Part shown: positions 1-8,980 of the stretch, piece by piece
How the letters are laid out: the number at the start of each line of letters is the position of its first letter
How positions within the stretch are numbered: the stretch's first letter is position 1
Source: Tranquillimonas sp964472855
GTDB taxonomy: Bacteria; Pseudomonadota; Alphaproteobacteria; Rhodobacterales; Rhodobacteraceae
NCBI GenBank assembly: GCA_964472855.1
Contig: CAYYMJ010000039.1
Coordinates: 1 to 27,424 of the forward strand
Length of the DNA stretch: 27,424 nucleotides
Reading direction: 5' to 3'
The notes under the pieces: generated by a model
The model's input: only the letters and a program-made list of their open reading frames with translations
Database searches by the model: none
Told to the model about the DNA's origin: nothing
Position numbers and translations under genes: made by a program

Positions 1-9
1 CGACGGCCC

Positions 10-52
10 AAAAGAGCGGGCGCCCGAGCCACACAGTGAGTCGGGCGCCCGC
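10..52 (-). terminator. Rho-independent terminator of the secreted-protein gene
   Basis: A perfect 12-bp inverted repeat (GCGGGCGCCCGA at 16-27 and its complement at 41-52) encloses a 13-nt loop. Read on the minus strand the hairpin is followed by CTCTTTT, so it fits a terminator for the leftward gene that ends at 122. The U-run is short, but stem and position agree. Confidence 0.7.
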
Positions 53-121
53 CAAATTACCGGCCTCAGTCCGTGCTGCGCCTAGTATCGAAGCGCCGTG
101 CAGCACGGAACGTCGATCCGT

Positions 122-730
122 TTACCGATACTCAAGCTCTTTCGGGCAAACCGACGACAATCGGCCGGCCAAAACCATGGCTGACGGACCGGACTCGTTT
201 GCTACCTTCACGGTGAGGGTATGCATGCCTGCCGAGGATATGGTTGCGCTAAAGCTGGCAACCTGTCCGGCCTTGAACCCCACGTTGGTCGAGCCCTGGG
301 TCGCAATCATGCTGTTGTCCAAATACAATTCAGCGGAATTATCAGCCGCAAAGCGCCCGGAAATGGTCACCGGCGCACCGATGATGCACTTCGGGATAAA
401 GATTTGCAGCACGTATTTGAACGTTCCCGCTGCGCGGTCGTCCCTTGCCCCACCGCCGTCTGCTACCCATTTCGCGGGCGCAAGCATCGACGTCCACGAA
501 GGATGCCGTCCCACCGGGACCGCAGGCACGACGCCCGTGATCCCCGGGCCGGCAAGCTTCCAAGGTGCGGTCCCAGTATCAAGCACGGTGCTGGTTTCTT
601 TTCCGTCCAGGCAGCGACAACAGGGCGCCCTTACGGTGTCTCTGGTCTGAGCTGAAATCGGTGCGGACAGAATCCCGAGAGCTAGCAGCACAAAACCTAC
701 AGAGAAAAATGCACGGGTCATCTTAAACAT
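122..730 (-). CDS. Secreted protein with a C-terminal beta-sandwich-like domain, function unknown
   Basis: This encodes a 202-aa protein of unknown function. The chosen ATG (728-730) follows a GGAGG at 5-nt spacing; an upstream in-frame start lacks such a site. The N-terminus has a Sec signal peptide (hydrophobic residues about 6-24, small residues before SAQT). The mature part begins with a Cys-rich stretch (APCCRCLDGKE), and two more cysteines follow. The C-terminal ~90 residues (SGRFAADNSAELYLDN, later GMHTLTVKVANESGPSAMVLAG) resemble the galactose-binding-like beta-sandwich units of secreted bacterial proteins, where 'AADNS..LYLN' and 'G.NTL...V.N..GP.G' recur. That assignment is by pattern only. 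Base composition is visibly lower in GC than the neighbours, and the gene stands alone with its own terminator, which suggests a separately acquired cassette. Confidence 0.8.
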   Translation of the reverse strand: MFKMTRAFFSVGFVLLALGILSAPISAQTRDTVRAPCCRCLDGKETSTVLDTGTAPWKLAGPGITGVVPAVPVGRHPSWTSMLAPAKWVADGGGARDDRAAGTFKYVLQIFIPKCIIGAPVTISGRFAADNSAELYLDNSMIATQGSTNVGFKAGQVASFSATISSAGMHTLTVKVANESGPSAMVLAGRLSSVCPKELEYR

Positions 731-1046
731 TGGATCCTCCAATTATGTTCGATCAAAAAAGAAGCGCTTCAAAAACATTCGGATTCTGCACAGACAGTTG
801 TTGATCTGACAAGTGCCCAATCCGACCATGCCTCGCGAGCCATCACTTACTGCGCGGCAACCGTTTGTTATGTCGCCAGTTTCTTAGAAGGGATAAGGTC
901 CTTGAATAAGCGGATAACCGCCTATTGCGCGTTGCGAATGCTAGAAAACAGGCGCGTGGCGGCAGTGCCCACCGGCGGATGAAGTGCCAGATCGACTGGG
1001 GCTGGATGACCTTTCTGACCTCGCCCGGCTTTGCTAGGGTCCGCGC
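731..1046. other. Intergenic region between divergent genes, relatively AT-rich on the left
   Basis: This is 316 bp without a convincing gene. The left half (about 740-840) is AT-rich for this genome and should hold the promoter of the leftward secreted-protein gene. On the right, TAGGGT at 1035-1040 lies 6 bp before the ATG at 1047. With a weak TTCTGA at 1013-1018 it could be a promoter giving a leaderless or very short-leader mRNA for the oxygenase gene, which has no clear Shine-Dalgarno sequence. This is tentative. Confidence 0.4.
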
Positions 1047-1826
1047 ATGACGCTGAGCAATATCATCGACCTTGCCGCCCACCCCATCGGCGACCCGGAT
1101 TATCGTGACGCCTGCAAGGCGGCGTTCGACCGTGACGGGGTGCTGGTCATGCCCGGCTTTGTGCAGGCGCCGGCGGTCAACGCAATCGGTGCCGAGGGCG
1201 AGGCCAACCGCGCCCGGGTTTACGCCAGGACCGAGCGCCACACCGTTTACCTCAGCCCGCCCGACCCCGCCTTTGCGCCCGACCATCCGCGCAACCGGCT
1301 GGTGACGTCGTCGAAGGGCTGCATCACCGATGACCTGATGCCGGCGGATTCGGCGCTGAGAACCTTGTATGATTCCAACGATTTCCAAGGCTTCCTGTGC
1401 CATGTTCTGGGCGAAGCGGCCCTGTTCCCCTATGCCGACCCGCTGTCGTCGATCAACCTGCATTTTGCCGAGCGCGGGCAGGAACTGGGCTGGCATTTCG
1501 ACAATTCATCCTTTGCCATTACCCTGATGGTGCAGGCGCCCGAACAGGGCGGGGCCTTTGAATATGTCAGCAACCTGCGCGACGCCGACGCGGGCGAGAT
1601 GAGCTTTGCGGCCGTGGGCGCGGTTCTGGACGGTGCGGTTCCGGTCAACCGGGTCACGGTGGACGCCGGCACGCTGATGTTCTTCCGTGGCCGCAATTCG
1701 ATTCACCGGGTGGCCCCGAACCTGAGCAACCGGACCCGGATGCTGGCGGTTCTGGCCTATAACACCGAACCCGGCGTATCGCTGTCCAGGGCAGCGCGGA
1801 TGACCTTTTACGGCCGCACGGGCTAG
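1047..1826 (+). CDS. Fe(II)/2-oxoglutarate-dependent oxygenase
   Basis: This 259-aa protein is a putative non-haem iron dioxygenase. The facial-triad pattern is visible: H150-x-D152 in ELGWHFDNSSF and the distal histidine H220 in NSIHRVAPN. An arginine cluster at R229/R231 (SNRTRM) is suited to binding 2-oxoglutarate. Overall sequence and length resemble the ArpA/BesD-type family, which contains both amino-acid halogenases and hydroxylases. The aspartate in HxD (where halogenases have Gly) argues for hydroxylation. The substrate cannot be read from the sequence; a free amino acid or small metabolite is the family-based guess. There is no signal peptide, so it is cytoplasmic. It ends 32 bp before the sigma-factor gene and may be co-transcribed with it. 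Confidence 0.8.
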   Translation: MTLSNIIDLAAHPIGDPDYRDACKAAFDRDGVLVMPGFVQAPAVNAIGAEGEANRARVYARTERHTVYLSPPDPAFAPDHPRNRLVTSSKGCITDDLMPADSALRTLYDSNDFQGFLCHVLGEAALFPYADPLSSINLHFAERGQELGWHFDNSSFAITLMVQAPEQGGAFEYVSNLRDADAGEMSFAAVGAVLDGAVPVNRVTVDAGTLMFFRGRNSIHRVAPNLSNRTRMLAVLAYNTEPGVSLSRAARMTFYGRTG

Positions 1827-1858
1827 GCCGTGATGATCAGTGCCCCCGGTCAACCCGG

Positions 1859-2467
1859 ATGACGAGCGGCAGTGACCCTGGGGATCTGGTCGCGCGCCTG
1901 GCGCGTGGCGACCGGCAGGCGTTCGAGGGGCTGTTTCGGCAATATAATCCCGGGATGCTGCGCTTTGCCGGGGCGATCCTTGGGTCGCGGGCACAGGCCG
2001 AAGAGGTGGTGCAGGATGCCTGGCTGGCGATTCTGACCGGCATCGCCGACTATCAGGGGCGCGGCACGCTGGCGGCATGGATGTTCACGATCCTGCGCAA
2101 CAAGGCGCGCACCCGTGCTGCGCGCGAGGGCCGCTCGGTCTCGCTCGACACCGGGCCGGGCGGGTCCATGGAAGACGGCGCCGCCTTTGATACGGCAGGT
2201 CAGTGGCGGCACCTGCCGGCGCTGTGGACAGACATCACGCCCGAACGCATCACCGGCGACCGCGAATTGCTGGACCGGGTAAACCGGGCCATCGACAGCC
2301 TGCCCGCCGCACAGCGCGCCGTGCTGACCCTGAAGGTCATGCACGATGTCGCCACACCCGAGATCTGCCGTATCCTCGACCTGACCGAGGCCAATATGCG
2401 CGTGCTGCTGCACCGCGCCCGGCACGGGCTGCGCCGGAAACTGGACGGCGACATCGGGGGCATGTGA
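1859..2467 (+). CDS. ECF-type RNA polymerase sigma factor
   Basis: This 202-aa group IV sigma factor would redirect core RNA polymerase to a small stress regulon. Sigma region 2 covers about residues 8-90, with the characteristic LFRQYNPGMLRFAGAILG, AEEVVQDAWLAIL and AAWMFTILRNKARTRAR-like stretches. A linker of about 45 residues follows. Region 4 lies at about 137-196 (SLPAAQRAVLTLKVMHD, then the helix-turn-helix TPEICRILDLTEANMRVLLHRAR). Region 3 and a C-terminal extension are absent, as expected for ECF factors. The ATG at 1859 is the first start after the oxygenase stop. The next gene encodes its likely zinc-finger anti-sigma factor. No matching ECF promoter pair was identified with confidence in the upstream or internal gaps. 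Confidence 0.93.
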   Translation: MTSGSDPGDLVARLARGDRQAFEGLFRQYNPGMLRFAGAILGSRAQAEEVVQDAWLAILTGIADYQGRGTLAAWMFTILRNKARTRAAREGRSVSLDTGPGGSMEDGAAFDTAGQWRHLPALWTDITPERITGDRELLDRVNRAIDSLPAAQRAVLTLKVMHDVATPEICRILDLTEANMRVLLHRARHGLRRKLDGDIGGM

Positions 2468-2544
2468 AAAAAGATCGGAACGACTGTAACGTTTGGTGAA
2501 CTGGCAGGTCTTGCTGTCATGAGGTCAGGAAAGGAATTGCCAAA

Positions 2545-2805
2545 ATGCTGAGCTGCCGCCATGTGGCCGAACGCGCCGACAGCTATCTGGATCGGGAGTT
2601 GCCGCTTTGGCAGCGGGCCCGGATCAGGTTGCATCTGGCGATGTGTCACGGTTGCAGCCGCCTAGTCGGGCAGATGCGCAAGACCCGCGCATTGGCCGAC
2701 AGCGCCGCGCGGGCCGAGCGCGCGGATGCGCTGAGCGACGGCGACCAGCAGAAGGTCACGGCAATTCTTTCCCGGCTGAATGATAACAGGAATGCCGGCG
2801 GCTGA
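2545..2805 (+). CDS. Zinc-finger (ZAS/zf-HC2) anti-sigma factor
   Basis: This 86-aa protein carries the zinc-associated anti-sigma signature H30-x3-C34-x2-C37 (LHLAMCHGC), preceded by ELPLWQRARIRLHL, the usual helix before it. In this family the zinc-bound helix clamps the ECF sigma factor and releases it on redox or ligand stress. It has no transmembrane segment, so it would be a soluble cytoplasmic anti-sigma factor. The start is supported by AGGAAAGGAA just upstream. It follows the sigma gene by 77 bp in the same direction, which makes the pairing very likely. The C-terminal half is charged and shows no other domain. Confidence 0.85.
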   Translation: MLSCRHVAERADSYLDRELPLWQRARIRLHLAMCHGCSRLVGQMRKTRALADSAARAERADALSDGDQQKVTAILSRLNDNRNAGG

Positions 2806-2832
2806 GCCGCTGGCCGAGCTAGGAGTCTTCAA

Positions 2833-3270
2833 ATGTCCAACATTACCCACGGCCTGGTGGCCGGATTCGTCGCGACCGTCGTTCTTACCGTCATGTTGGT
2901 GGCGAAATCCATGATGGGCCTCATGCCGGCGCTGGACCCGATCATGATGCTGGCGGCGATGATGGGAATGCCCATCGTCGTGGGCTGGCTGGGTCATTTC
3001 ATGATCGGCACCGTGGCCTGGGGTGGCCTTTTCGCGATTTTGGGCGATCGTATCCCCGGTGACAGCAACATCGCCCGGGGCGCCACCCTTGGCGTTGCGG
3101 CCTGGCTGGCCATGATGATCGTGATCATGCCCATGGCCGGCGCCGGCGCCTTTGGCATGGCGATGGGCATCATGGCGCCGATGATGACCCTGCTGATGCA
3201 TGTCGTGTTCGGTGTTGTGCTGGGCTGGGTCTATGGTCGTCTGAACAACACGCAGGGCGTTGCCGCCTGA
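2833..3270 (+). CDS. Met-rich four-helix membrane protein, DUF6789-like
   Basis: This 145-aa integral membrane protein has four predicted transmembrane segments (about residues 8-28, 44-70, 84-104 and 112-136). Methionine is strikingly abundant (about 17%), with clusters such as SMMGLMP, IMMLAAMMGMP and MAMGIMAPMMTLLMH. It resembles the small DUF6789-type membrane proteins of Proteobacteria, whose function is not established. The gene starts 27 bp after the anti-sigma gene with an AGGAG ribosome-binding site, so it is very probably part of the sigma/anti-sigma operon. Methionine-rich membrane faces can suit metal binding or oxidant scavenging, but that is only inference here. Confidence 0.8.
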   Translation: MSNITHGLVAGFVATVVLTVMLVAKSMMGLMPALDPIMMLAAMMGMPIVVGWLGHFMIGTVAWGGLFAILGDRIPGDSNIARGATLGVAAWLAMMIVIMPMAGAGAFGMAMGIMAPMMTLLMHVVFGVVLGWVYGRLNNTQGVAA

Positions 3271-3311
3271 ACCGCGCACGCAAGGTTGCGCCGGTATTTG
3301 TCGGCGCCGGG

Positions 3312-3337
3312 AAACGGGGGGCATGTCCCCCCGTTTT
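3312..3337. terminator. Bidirectional Rho-independent terminator between convergent genes
   Basis: AAACGGGGGG (3312-3321), a CATGT loop and CCCCCCGTTTT (3327-3337) form a 10-bp stem flanked by A and T runs on both sides. It lies between the rightward membrane-protein gene (stop at 3270) and the leftward desaturase gene (stop at 3378), so it can serve both. Confidence 0.85.
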
Positions 3338-3356
3338 GCGTTCTGCGCACCGCACC

Positions 3357-3375
3357 GGGGCGGGGCGGGGCGGGG
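3357..3375 (+). other. Potential G-quadruplex, four G4 tracts with single-C spacers
   Basis: The plus strand reads GGGGCGGGGCGGGGCGGGG, an ideal intramolecular G-quadruplex pattern with 1-nt loops. It starts just beyond the terminator and ends 2 nt before the stop codon of the leftward desaturase gene. The G-rich strand is the template strand for that gene. Confidence 0.7.
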
Positions 3376-3377
3376 CG

Positions 3378-4217
3378 TCAATCGTCGCTTTCCCGGTCCA
3401 GCGCATGGTTGCCGGCGGGGCCACGCATCGGCTGGGTCAGCATCCGGTCAAGCCACAGGTCGCGGCGGGTGCGGAACTGTTTCAGCCCGATGGTCATGCC
3501 CTGATGGCCCAGTCGCGGCTGGGCGCGATAGGTGCCGAAGATCCGGTCCCACCAAGGCAGGTTGAAGCCAAAGTTGCTGTTGGTCTCGGCCGGGACGACT
3601 GAATGATGCACCCGGTGCATGTCGGGGGTGACCAGGATCAGCCGCAGCCAGCGGTCAACCGCCGGGGCCAGGCGAATGTTGGCATGGTTGAACAGCGCCG
3701 TGCCGTTCAGCAGCAACTCGAACAACAGCACCGCGACCGCCGGCGGCCCCAGCGCCGCGACCACGGTCAGTTTCAGCGCCATCGACAGCAAGATCTCGAC
3801 CGGGTGAAACCGCAGGCCCGTGGTCACGTCGATGGCCTGATCGGCGTGGTGCATGCGGTGCAACCGCCACAGCCCGGGGACGGCGTGGAACAGCACATGC
3901 TGCAAATAGATCGTCAGGTCGAGCAGCACCAGCGACGCGACCAGCGCCAGCCAGTTCGGGGCGGCGATGCTGTTGAACAGGCCCCAGCCGCCGGCCTCGG
4001 CCTTCAGCGCCAGCCCGACCGCCAGCACCGGGAACGCAAGGCGCAGCACCGCCGTATCGACGGCCACCAGCGCGATATTGTTGGACCAGCGCAAAAGACG
4101 CGGAATCTCGATACGCCGGCGCGGTGCGGCCAGTTCCCAGATGGCCAGGGCGACAAGAAGGCCAAGGAACACGGCAAGGCGAATCTGGGACTCGGCGGCG
4201 ATCAGACTGTCCGACAT
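3378..4217 (-). CDS. Sterol desaturase / fatty acid hydroxylase superfamily membrane protein
   Basis: This 279-aa membrane-bound di-iron enzyme has the full histidine set: H107-x3-H111 (HVLFH), H120-x2-HH (HRMHH), H138, H178 and H201-x2-HH (HRVHH). The usual C-terminal NSNFGFNLPWWDRIFGTY follows. Hydrophobic segments lie at about residues 12-30, 48-70, 88-106 and 145-175. The family oxidises C-H bonds of lipid substrates (sterols, fatty acids, carotenoids); the substrate here is unknown. The start at 4217 is chosen for the GGAGG upstream; the frame runs on to 4355, inside a repeat copy, but without a ribosome-binding site. A 124-bp repeat separates it from the upstream dehydrogenase gene on the same strand. 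Confidence 0.88.
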   Translation of the reverse strand: MSDSLIAAESQIRLAVFLGLLVALAIWELAAPRRRIEIPRLLRWSNNIALVAVDTAVLRLAFPVLAVGLALKAEAGGWGLFNSIAAPNWLALVASLVLLDLTIYLQHVLFHAVPGLWRLHRMHHADQAIDVTTGLRFHPVEILLSMALKLTVVAALGPPAVAVLLFELLLNGTALFNHANIRLAPAVDRWLRLILVTPDMHRVHHSVVPAETNSNFGFNLPWWDRIFGTYRAQPRLGHQGMTIGLKQFRTRRDLWLDRMLTQPMRGPAGNHALDRESDD

Positions 4218-4316
4218 CGGCGGGCCTCCGGGCCGGAAGCGGCCCAGAGACACATATAGGACATATATCAATAGCTGAATAGGTAGCCGCGCGAAAATCG
4301 CGGCGTCAGCGCCTGG

Positions 4317-4440
4317 TGGATCGAACGTGACGTTTCGAGCCACCGGCATATTCACTACGCATCAACTTATCGAAACATTCGAATGGTTTATGATCAAAGC
4401 CTGCACCCGCCGGCGGGTTTCAAATGTTTCGGTCGATCCA
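4317..4440 (+). repeat. 124-bp dispersed palindromic repeat, copy 1
   Basis: This copy runs from TGGATCGAAC to GGTCGATCCA. Its ends are inverted repeats (TGGATCGA/TCGATCCA, one base more if the flanking G and C are counted). The inner inverted repeat is CGAAACATTCGAA against TTCAAATGTTTCG, with one substitution that leaves a G-U pair only in RNA read leftwards. It abuts the TAG stop of the leftward dehydrogenase gene (4441-4443, within CTAG); the other flank is CTGG. It is about 89% identical to copy 4 by eye. Confidence 0.95.
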
Positions 4441-5193
4441 CTAGCAGGTATAGTTCATGCCCAGCCGCCCACCGTCGACATAGATGGTTTCGCCGGTGAC
4501 ATAGCTGGCCTTGTCCGACGCCAGGAAGGCCACGACATTGGCGATTTCTTCGGGCGTGCCGACCCGTTGCAGCGGGGTGCGCGACATCACGCGGGCCATG
4601 GCGGTCGGGTCGGCGTTGACCCCGGCCATCATCGCGGTGTCGATCGACCCCGGGCCCACGGCGTTGACGCGGATAGCGTGCGGCGCCAGCGCCAACGCCG
4701 CAGACTTGGTGATCTGCATCACCCCGCCCTTCGACGCGCAATAGGCGGGTATCGACGGAATGGCCACCTGCGCGTTGATGGATGACATGTTGACGATGGC
4801 ACCGTGGATGCCGCTGGCCACCATGGTTCTCGCCGCACGCTGCAGGGCGGCGAAGACGCCGGTCAGGTTGATGGCCAGCACCTTCTGGAAATCGTCGAGG
4901 CTGTAGTCAAGGAAATCGCCCGGCAGGGCGACGCCGGCGTTGTTGACCAGCACCGACACCGGGCCGTGGTCGGCCTCGATCCGGTCGAACATGGCGCCAA
5001 TCGCGACCGGGTCGCTCATGTCGCAGGTCATGCCCACGGCGCCACCGCCGAGGTCGGCCGCGGCGGCCTGAACCGCGTCAGACTGGATGTCGGCCAGAAC
5101 AACCTTCAGGCCGTCGGCGGCCAGTGCCTTGGCACATGCCAGCCCGATCCCCTGCGCCGCACCGGTCACCAATGCAATTTTCGCGTCGCTCAT
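4441..5193 (-). CDS. Short-chain dehydrogenase/reductase (SDR)
   Basis: This 250-aa classical SDR is a cytoplasmic NAD(P)-dependent oxidoreductase of unknown substrate. Visible features are the cofactor motif TGAAQGIG (residues 10-17), an acidic residue at the end of beta-2 (LADIQ) that favours NAD over NADP, NNAG (84-87), the catalytic S138, Y151 and K155 (YCASK), and the C-terminal VTGETIYVDGG. The start at 5193 is preceded by GCGAGGA at suitable spacing. The TAG stop is directly followed by repeat copy 1, and the sterol-desaturase-family gene lies beyond it on the same strand. The two could form an oxidation pathway, but the substrate link is not demonstrated. Confidence 0.93.
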   Translation of the reverse strand: MSDAKIALVTGAAQGIGLACAKALAADGLKVVLADIQSDAVQAAAADLGGGAVGMTCDMSDPVAIGAMFDRIEADHGPVSVLVNNAGVALPGDFLDYSLDDFQKVLAINLTGVFAALQRAARTMVASGIHGAIVNMSSINAQVAIPSIPAYCASKGGVMQITKSAALALAPHAIRVNAVGPGSIDTAMMAGVNADPTAMARVMSRTPLQRVGTPEEIANVVAFLASDKASYVTGETIYVDGGRLGMNYTC

Positions 5194-5291
5194 CTTGTCC
5201 TCGCCCAATCATGAAGTTGCCAGTTGCCCGGGGCCTGACCTCGCAGCATCGCGGCGACATTGCATAGTGGCAGAGGGCCGGTCAACGCCGG

Positions 5292-6693
5292 TCAGGCGGG
5301 CGGGGTGCGCAAAAAGACCGCGGCGGCGGCGGCGGGCAGGTCGCTGCCCTGCATCGGTTGCGTGGCAAAGGCGGGTGACCAGCCGTCGCCCAGCAAATCC
5401 GCCAGGTCCCAGGCATCGGGGCCGCGGTTGAAAAACACCCGCGCCGCAGGCCCACGTTCAAGCGCCAGCCGCCCGCCGGACGCCGCCAGCACCGCGACGC
5501 CGTTCTCGCGCAGGGCCGGCGTGTCGCGGCGCAGGGCGATCAGCGCCTTGTAGGCCGCGCGCATCGGTTCGTCGCGCGGGTCACCGGCCCCCGGCGGCAT
5601 GGGTCGGTCGCCCCACGGCATGTCTTGTCGGTTGTCGGGCCACAGACCGCCGCGGCGCCCGACCTCTTCGCCCCAGGCGATGACGGGCAGGCCCGGCGCG
5701 GTCAGCAAGGCGGTGGCGGCCAGCAATTGCCGGTCACGGTCGCCGCGCAACATGGCCAGCAGCATCGGCATGTCGTGGTTGGACAGGAAAGGCGCCAGCA
5801 ACCTGCCCGGCGCAACCTTGTGACGATTGGACAGGTAACGGCCCAGCCGCGCCGCATCGCTGACCCCGGTCAGGAACTTCAGCATCCGGTCGCGGAAGCC
5901 GAAGTCCAGCAACGCATCAAGCTCGCCACCCTCGAAATAGGGGCGGGCAAGGTATTTGTCGCCGTCCCAGACCTCGCCCAGCAACAGGAAATCCGGGCCG
6001 AGGCGCGCGCGCACTTCGGCCGCATGGGCCCGCCAGAAATCGTGGCTGACATGTTTCACCGTATCCAGCCGGAACCCATCCAGACCGGTGCGTTCGGCAA
6101 GGCCGATATGGGCCGCGAACAGCGCGCGGCGGACGGCCGCCAGCTCGGTGCGGATGTCAGGCAGGCCGAAGATGCAGGCGGTCACCGGGTCGCCGCCGCA
6201 GTCGTCGCCCTGTCGCAGCCATTCGGGATTGTCACGGGTCCAGTCGGCGCCATAGCCGACATGGTTGTAAACCACGTCCAGGATCACCCGGATCCCCCGG
6301 GCATGGGCGGCGGTGACCAGCGCGGCAAGCTCGGCCTCGGTCCCGAAACGGGCATCGAGCCGCGAAAAATCGTTGGCCCAATAGCCGTGGTGAGCAAAAA
6401 AGGGCCCGGCGTCGCTGGCAACCGACCCGGGGATTTGCGCGACCAGCGGCGACACCCAGATGGCGGTGGCGCCGAGATCGTCGATCTCGTCCAGCGCCGC
6501 GGTCAGGCCGCTGAGGTCGCCGCCGTGAAAGGCCACAGGGTTGGCGGTGTCGACGCCGGTGTTGTTGGTCGGATCGCCGTCAGCGAAACGGTCGAGCATG
6601 ACGAAATAGATGACCTCGTCCGCCCAGCCCGATTGTGCCTGCGCCGGCGCGCCAAGACCCAAGGCCAGCGCCAGCAGCGCGGCCACCACGCCC

Positions 6694-6701
<8 letters not shown>
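5292..6701 (-). CDS. Exported GH13 alpha-amylase family glycosidase
   Basis: This 469-aa protein (from a TTG start) hydrolyses alpha-glucans outside the cytoplasm. Conserved GH13 regions are present: DVVYNHV, GFRLDTVKH with nucleophile D213, LLGEVWDG with acid/base E243, and FLSNHDM with D310. A Sec signal peptide (PRGVVAALLALALGLG, then APAQAQ) is followed directly by the catalytic barrel starting WADEVIYFVMLDRFADGD. The start is uncertain: TTG at 6701 gives an arginine-bearing signal peptide and overlaps the end of malK by 8 bp, while GTG at 6689 or 6686 would be closer to AGGGG. Either way it is translationally linked to malK. Its products would feed the MalEFGK transporter. Confidence 0.88.
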
Positions 6702-7754
<1,053 letters not shown>

Positions 7755-7770
<16 letters not shown>

Positions 7771-8807
7771 GTGCTTTCTCCCTTGGGCACGGGGCCCGTT
7801 GACTCTCGGATGATCAATTCTGCCAGAACGCTGGTTTGCAGCGACGCCGCCGGGGCGCCGCCCAGAAGGTCGATCAGCTTGTCGGCCAGCGGCACACAGG
7901 CATCGCGCAGTGGCGCGCGGGTGACGGTCAGGCGCGGGTGGAACTGGATGGCGCGAAATTCGGGCAGGGCATCGTCATGGGCGATGACCGAGACGTCGGC
8001 GGGCGCGGCCAGCCCCCGGTCGCGCGCGGCCTTCAGCACCCCCGAGGCGATGAGGGTCGAGGCGCAGACAAAGGCGGTGGGCCGCGGCCCGCGCCGCCCC
8101 GACAGCATGGCCAGCGCGCTGGCATAGCCATAGTCCTGCGACGGGATGCCATGGGTCACGAAGGCTTGAGGCACCGGCAGGCCCAGTTCGGCCATTGCGG
8201 TGCAAAAGGCCCGCAGGCGCTGGCCGGCAAAGGCAAAGGCAGCGTCGCCGTTCAGAAAGGCAATGCGGCTGTGCCCAAGGTCGGTCAACAACTGGACCGA
8301 GGCGCGCGCAACCTCGGGGTTGTCGATGTCGTAAAAGGCGTAGCTCGGCGCCTTGCGGTCGCGCCCGTGCACCACGAACGGCACGCCGCGCTGTTCGAGA
8401 AAGGCGATGCGCGGGTCGTCGGCGCGGGGGGCGTTGACGATAAAGCCGTCCAGCGTGTTCTTTTCCAGCAGCCGGGCATAGGGCGCGACCGAATCGTCGT
8501 CGGGGCCGACCTGGAACACCAGGTCGACGTCACGTTCGGCAAGGCGGCGCGACAGGCCCAGCATCACCTCGATCACGGTGCGGTCGCTGGTCAGGTCGGG
8601 GCCGCCGTTGATGACCATGCCGACCATGTCGGACCGCCCCGACACCAGCTTTTGCGCCAGCCGATTCGGACTGTAGTTCAGACGCTTGGCCGCATCCTCG
8701 ACCCGCTTGCGCGTGGCTTCGTTGACCTCGGGAAAGCCGTTCAGCGCGCGGCTGACGGTGGCGACCGACAGACCAAGTTCGCTGCTGATGTCTTTCAGGG
8801 TTGGCAC
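7755..8807 (-). CDS. LacI-family transcriptional regulator of the maltodextrin genes
   Basis: This 350-aa LacI/GalR regulator has an N-terminal helix-turn-helix (TLKDISSELGLSVATVSRALNG, residues 3-24) and a hinge helix (NYSPNRLAQKLVSG). A periplasmic-binding-protein-like sensor domain follows from about residue 60, including the family's VIAHDD and PRLTVTRAP segments. It most likely binds the two palindromes in the 173-bp gap to the divergent alpha-glucosidase gene and is relieved by an alpha-glucoside. It is first in the leftward operon with malK and the amylase gene. Function corresponds to AglR/MalR of related bacteria; the exact inducer cannot be told from sequence. Confidence 0.92.
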
Positions 8808-8819
8808 GTCGATGGTCCT

Positions 8820-8833
8820 GCAAACGTTTCAAA
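8820..8833. promoter_or_regulatory. Probable LacI-family operator, proximal to the regulator gene
   Basis: GCAAACGTTTCAAA is a near-palindrome around AAACGTTT, 13 bp before the regulator start. Its core matches the second palindrome at 8907-8922, with centres 89 bp apart. The position suits autorepression of the leftward operon. Confidence 0.65.
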
Positions 8834-8906
8834 TAGCCTTGGCGCGGCACTATGATCCGGGACCAGCTGACACGTCAAGACCGGGCTTGTTCGCGATGTT
8901 CCCCAA

Positions 8907-8946
8907 TTCAAAACGTTTTGAAAAATCTCGAGTCGGGTGTATTCAG
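8907..8946 (+). promoter_or_regulatory. Perfect 16-bp operator overlapping a candidate promoter
   Basis: TTCAAAACGTTTTGAA (8907-8922) is a perfect palindrome with the ACGT centre common to LacI-family operators. It overlaps a TTGAAA (8918-8923) that could be the -35 element of the rightward operon, with a weak TATTCA near 8940. A regulator bound here would block transcription of the alpha-glucosidase and malEFG genes. The operator is clear, the promoter tentative. Confidence 0.7.
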
Positions 8947-8980
8947 TTGGCGAATCAGCAAAACCCGGTGAGCACGGAAC

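Noticed and set aside
3378..4355. N-terminal extension of the sterol desaturase to 4355 inside repeat copy 1
   Set aside because: The ATG at 4217 has a good GGAGG and gives the normal family length; the extension adds a non-homologous stretch with no ribosome-binding site.
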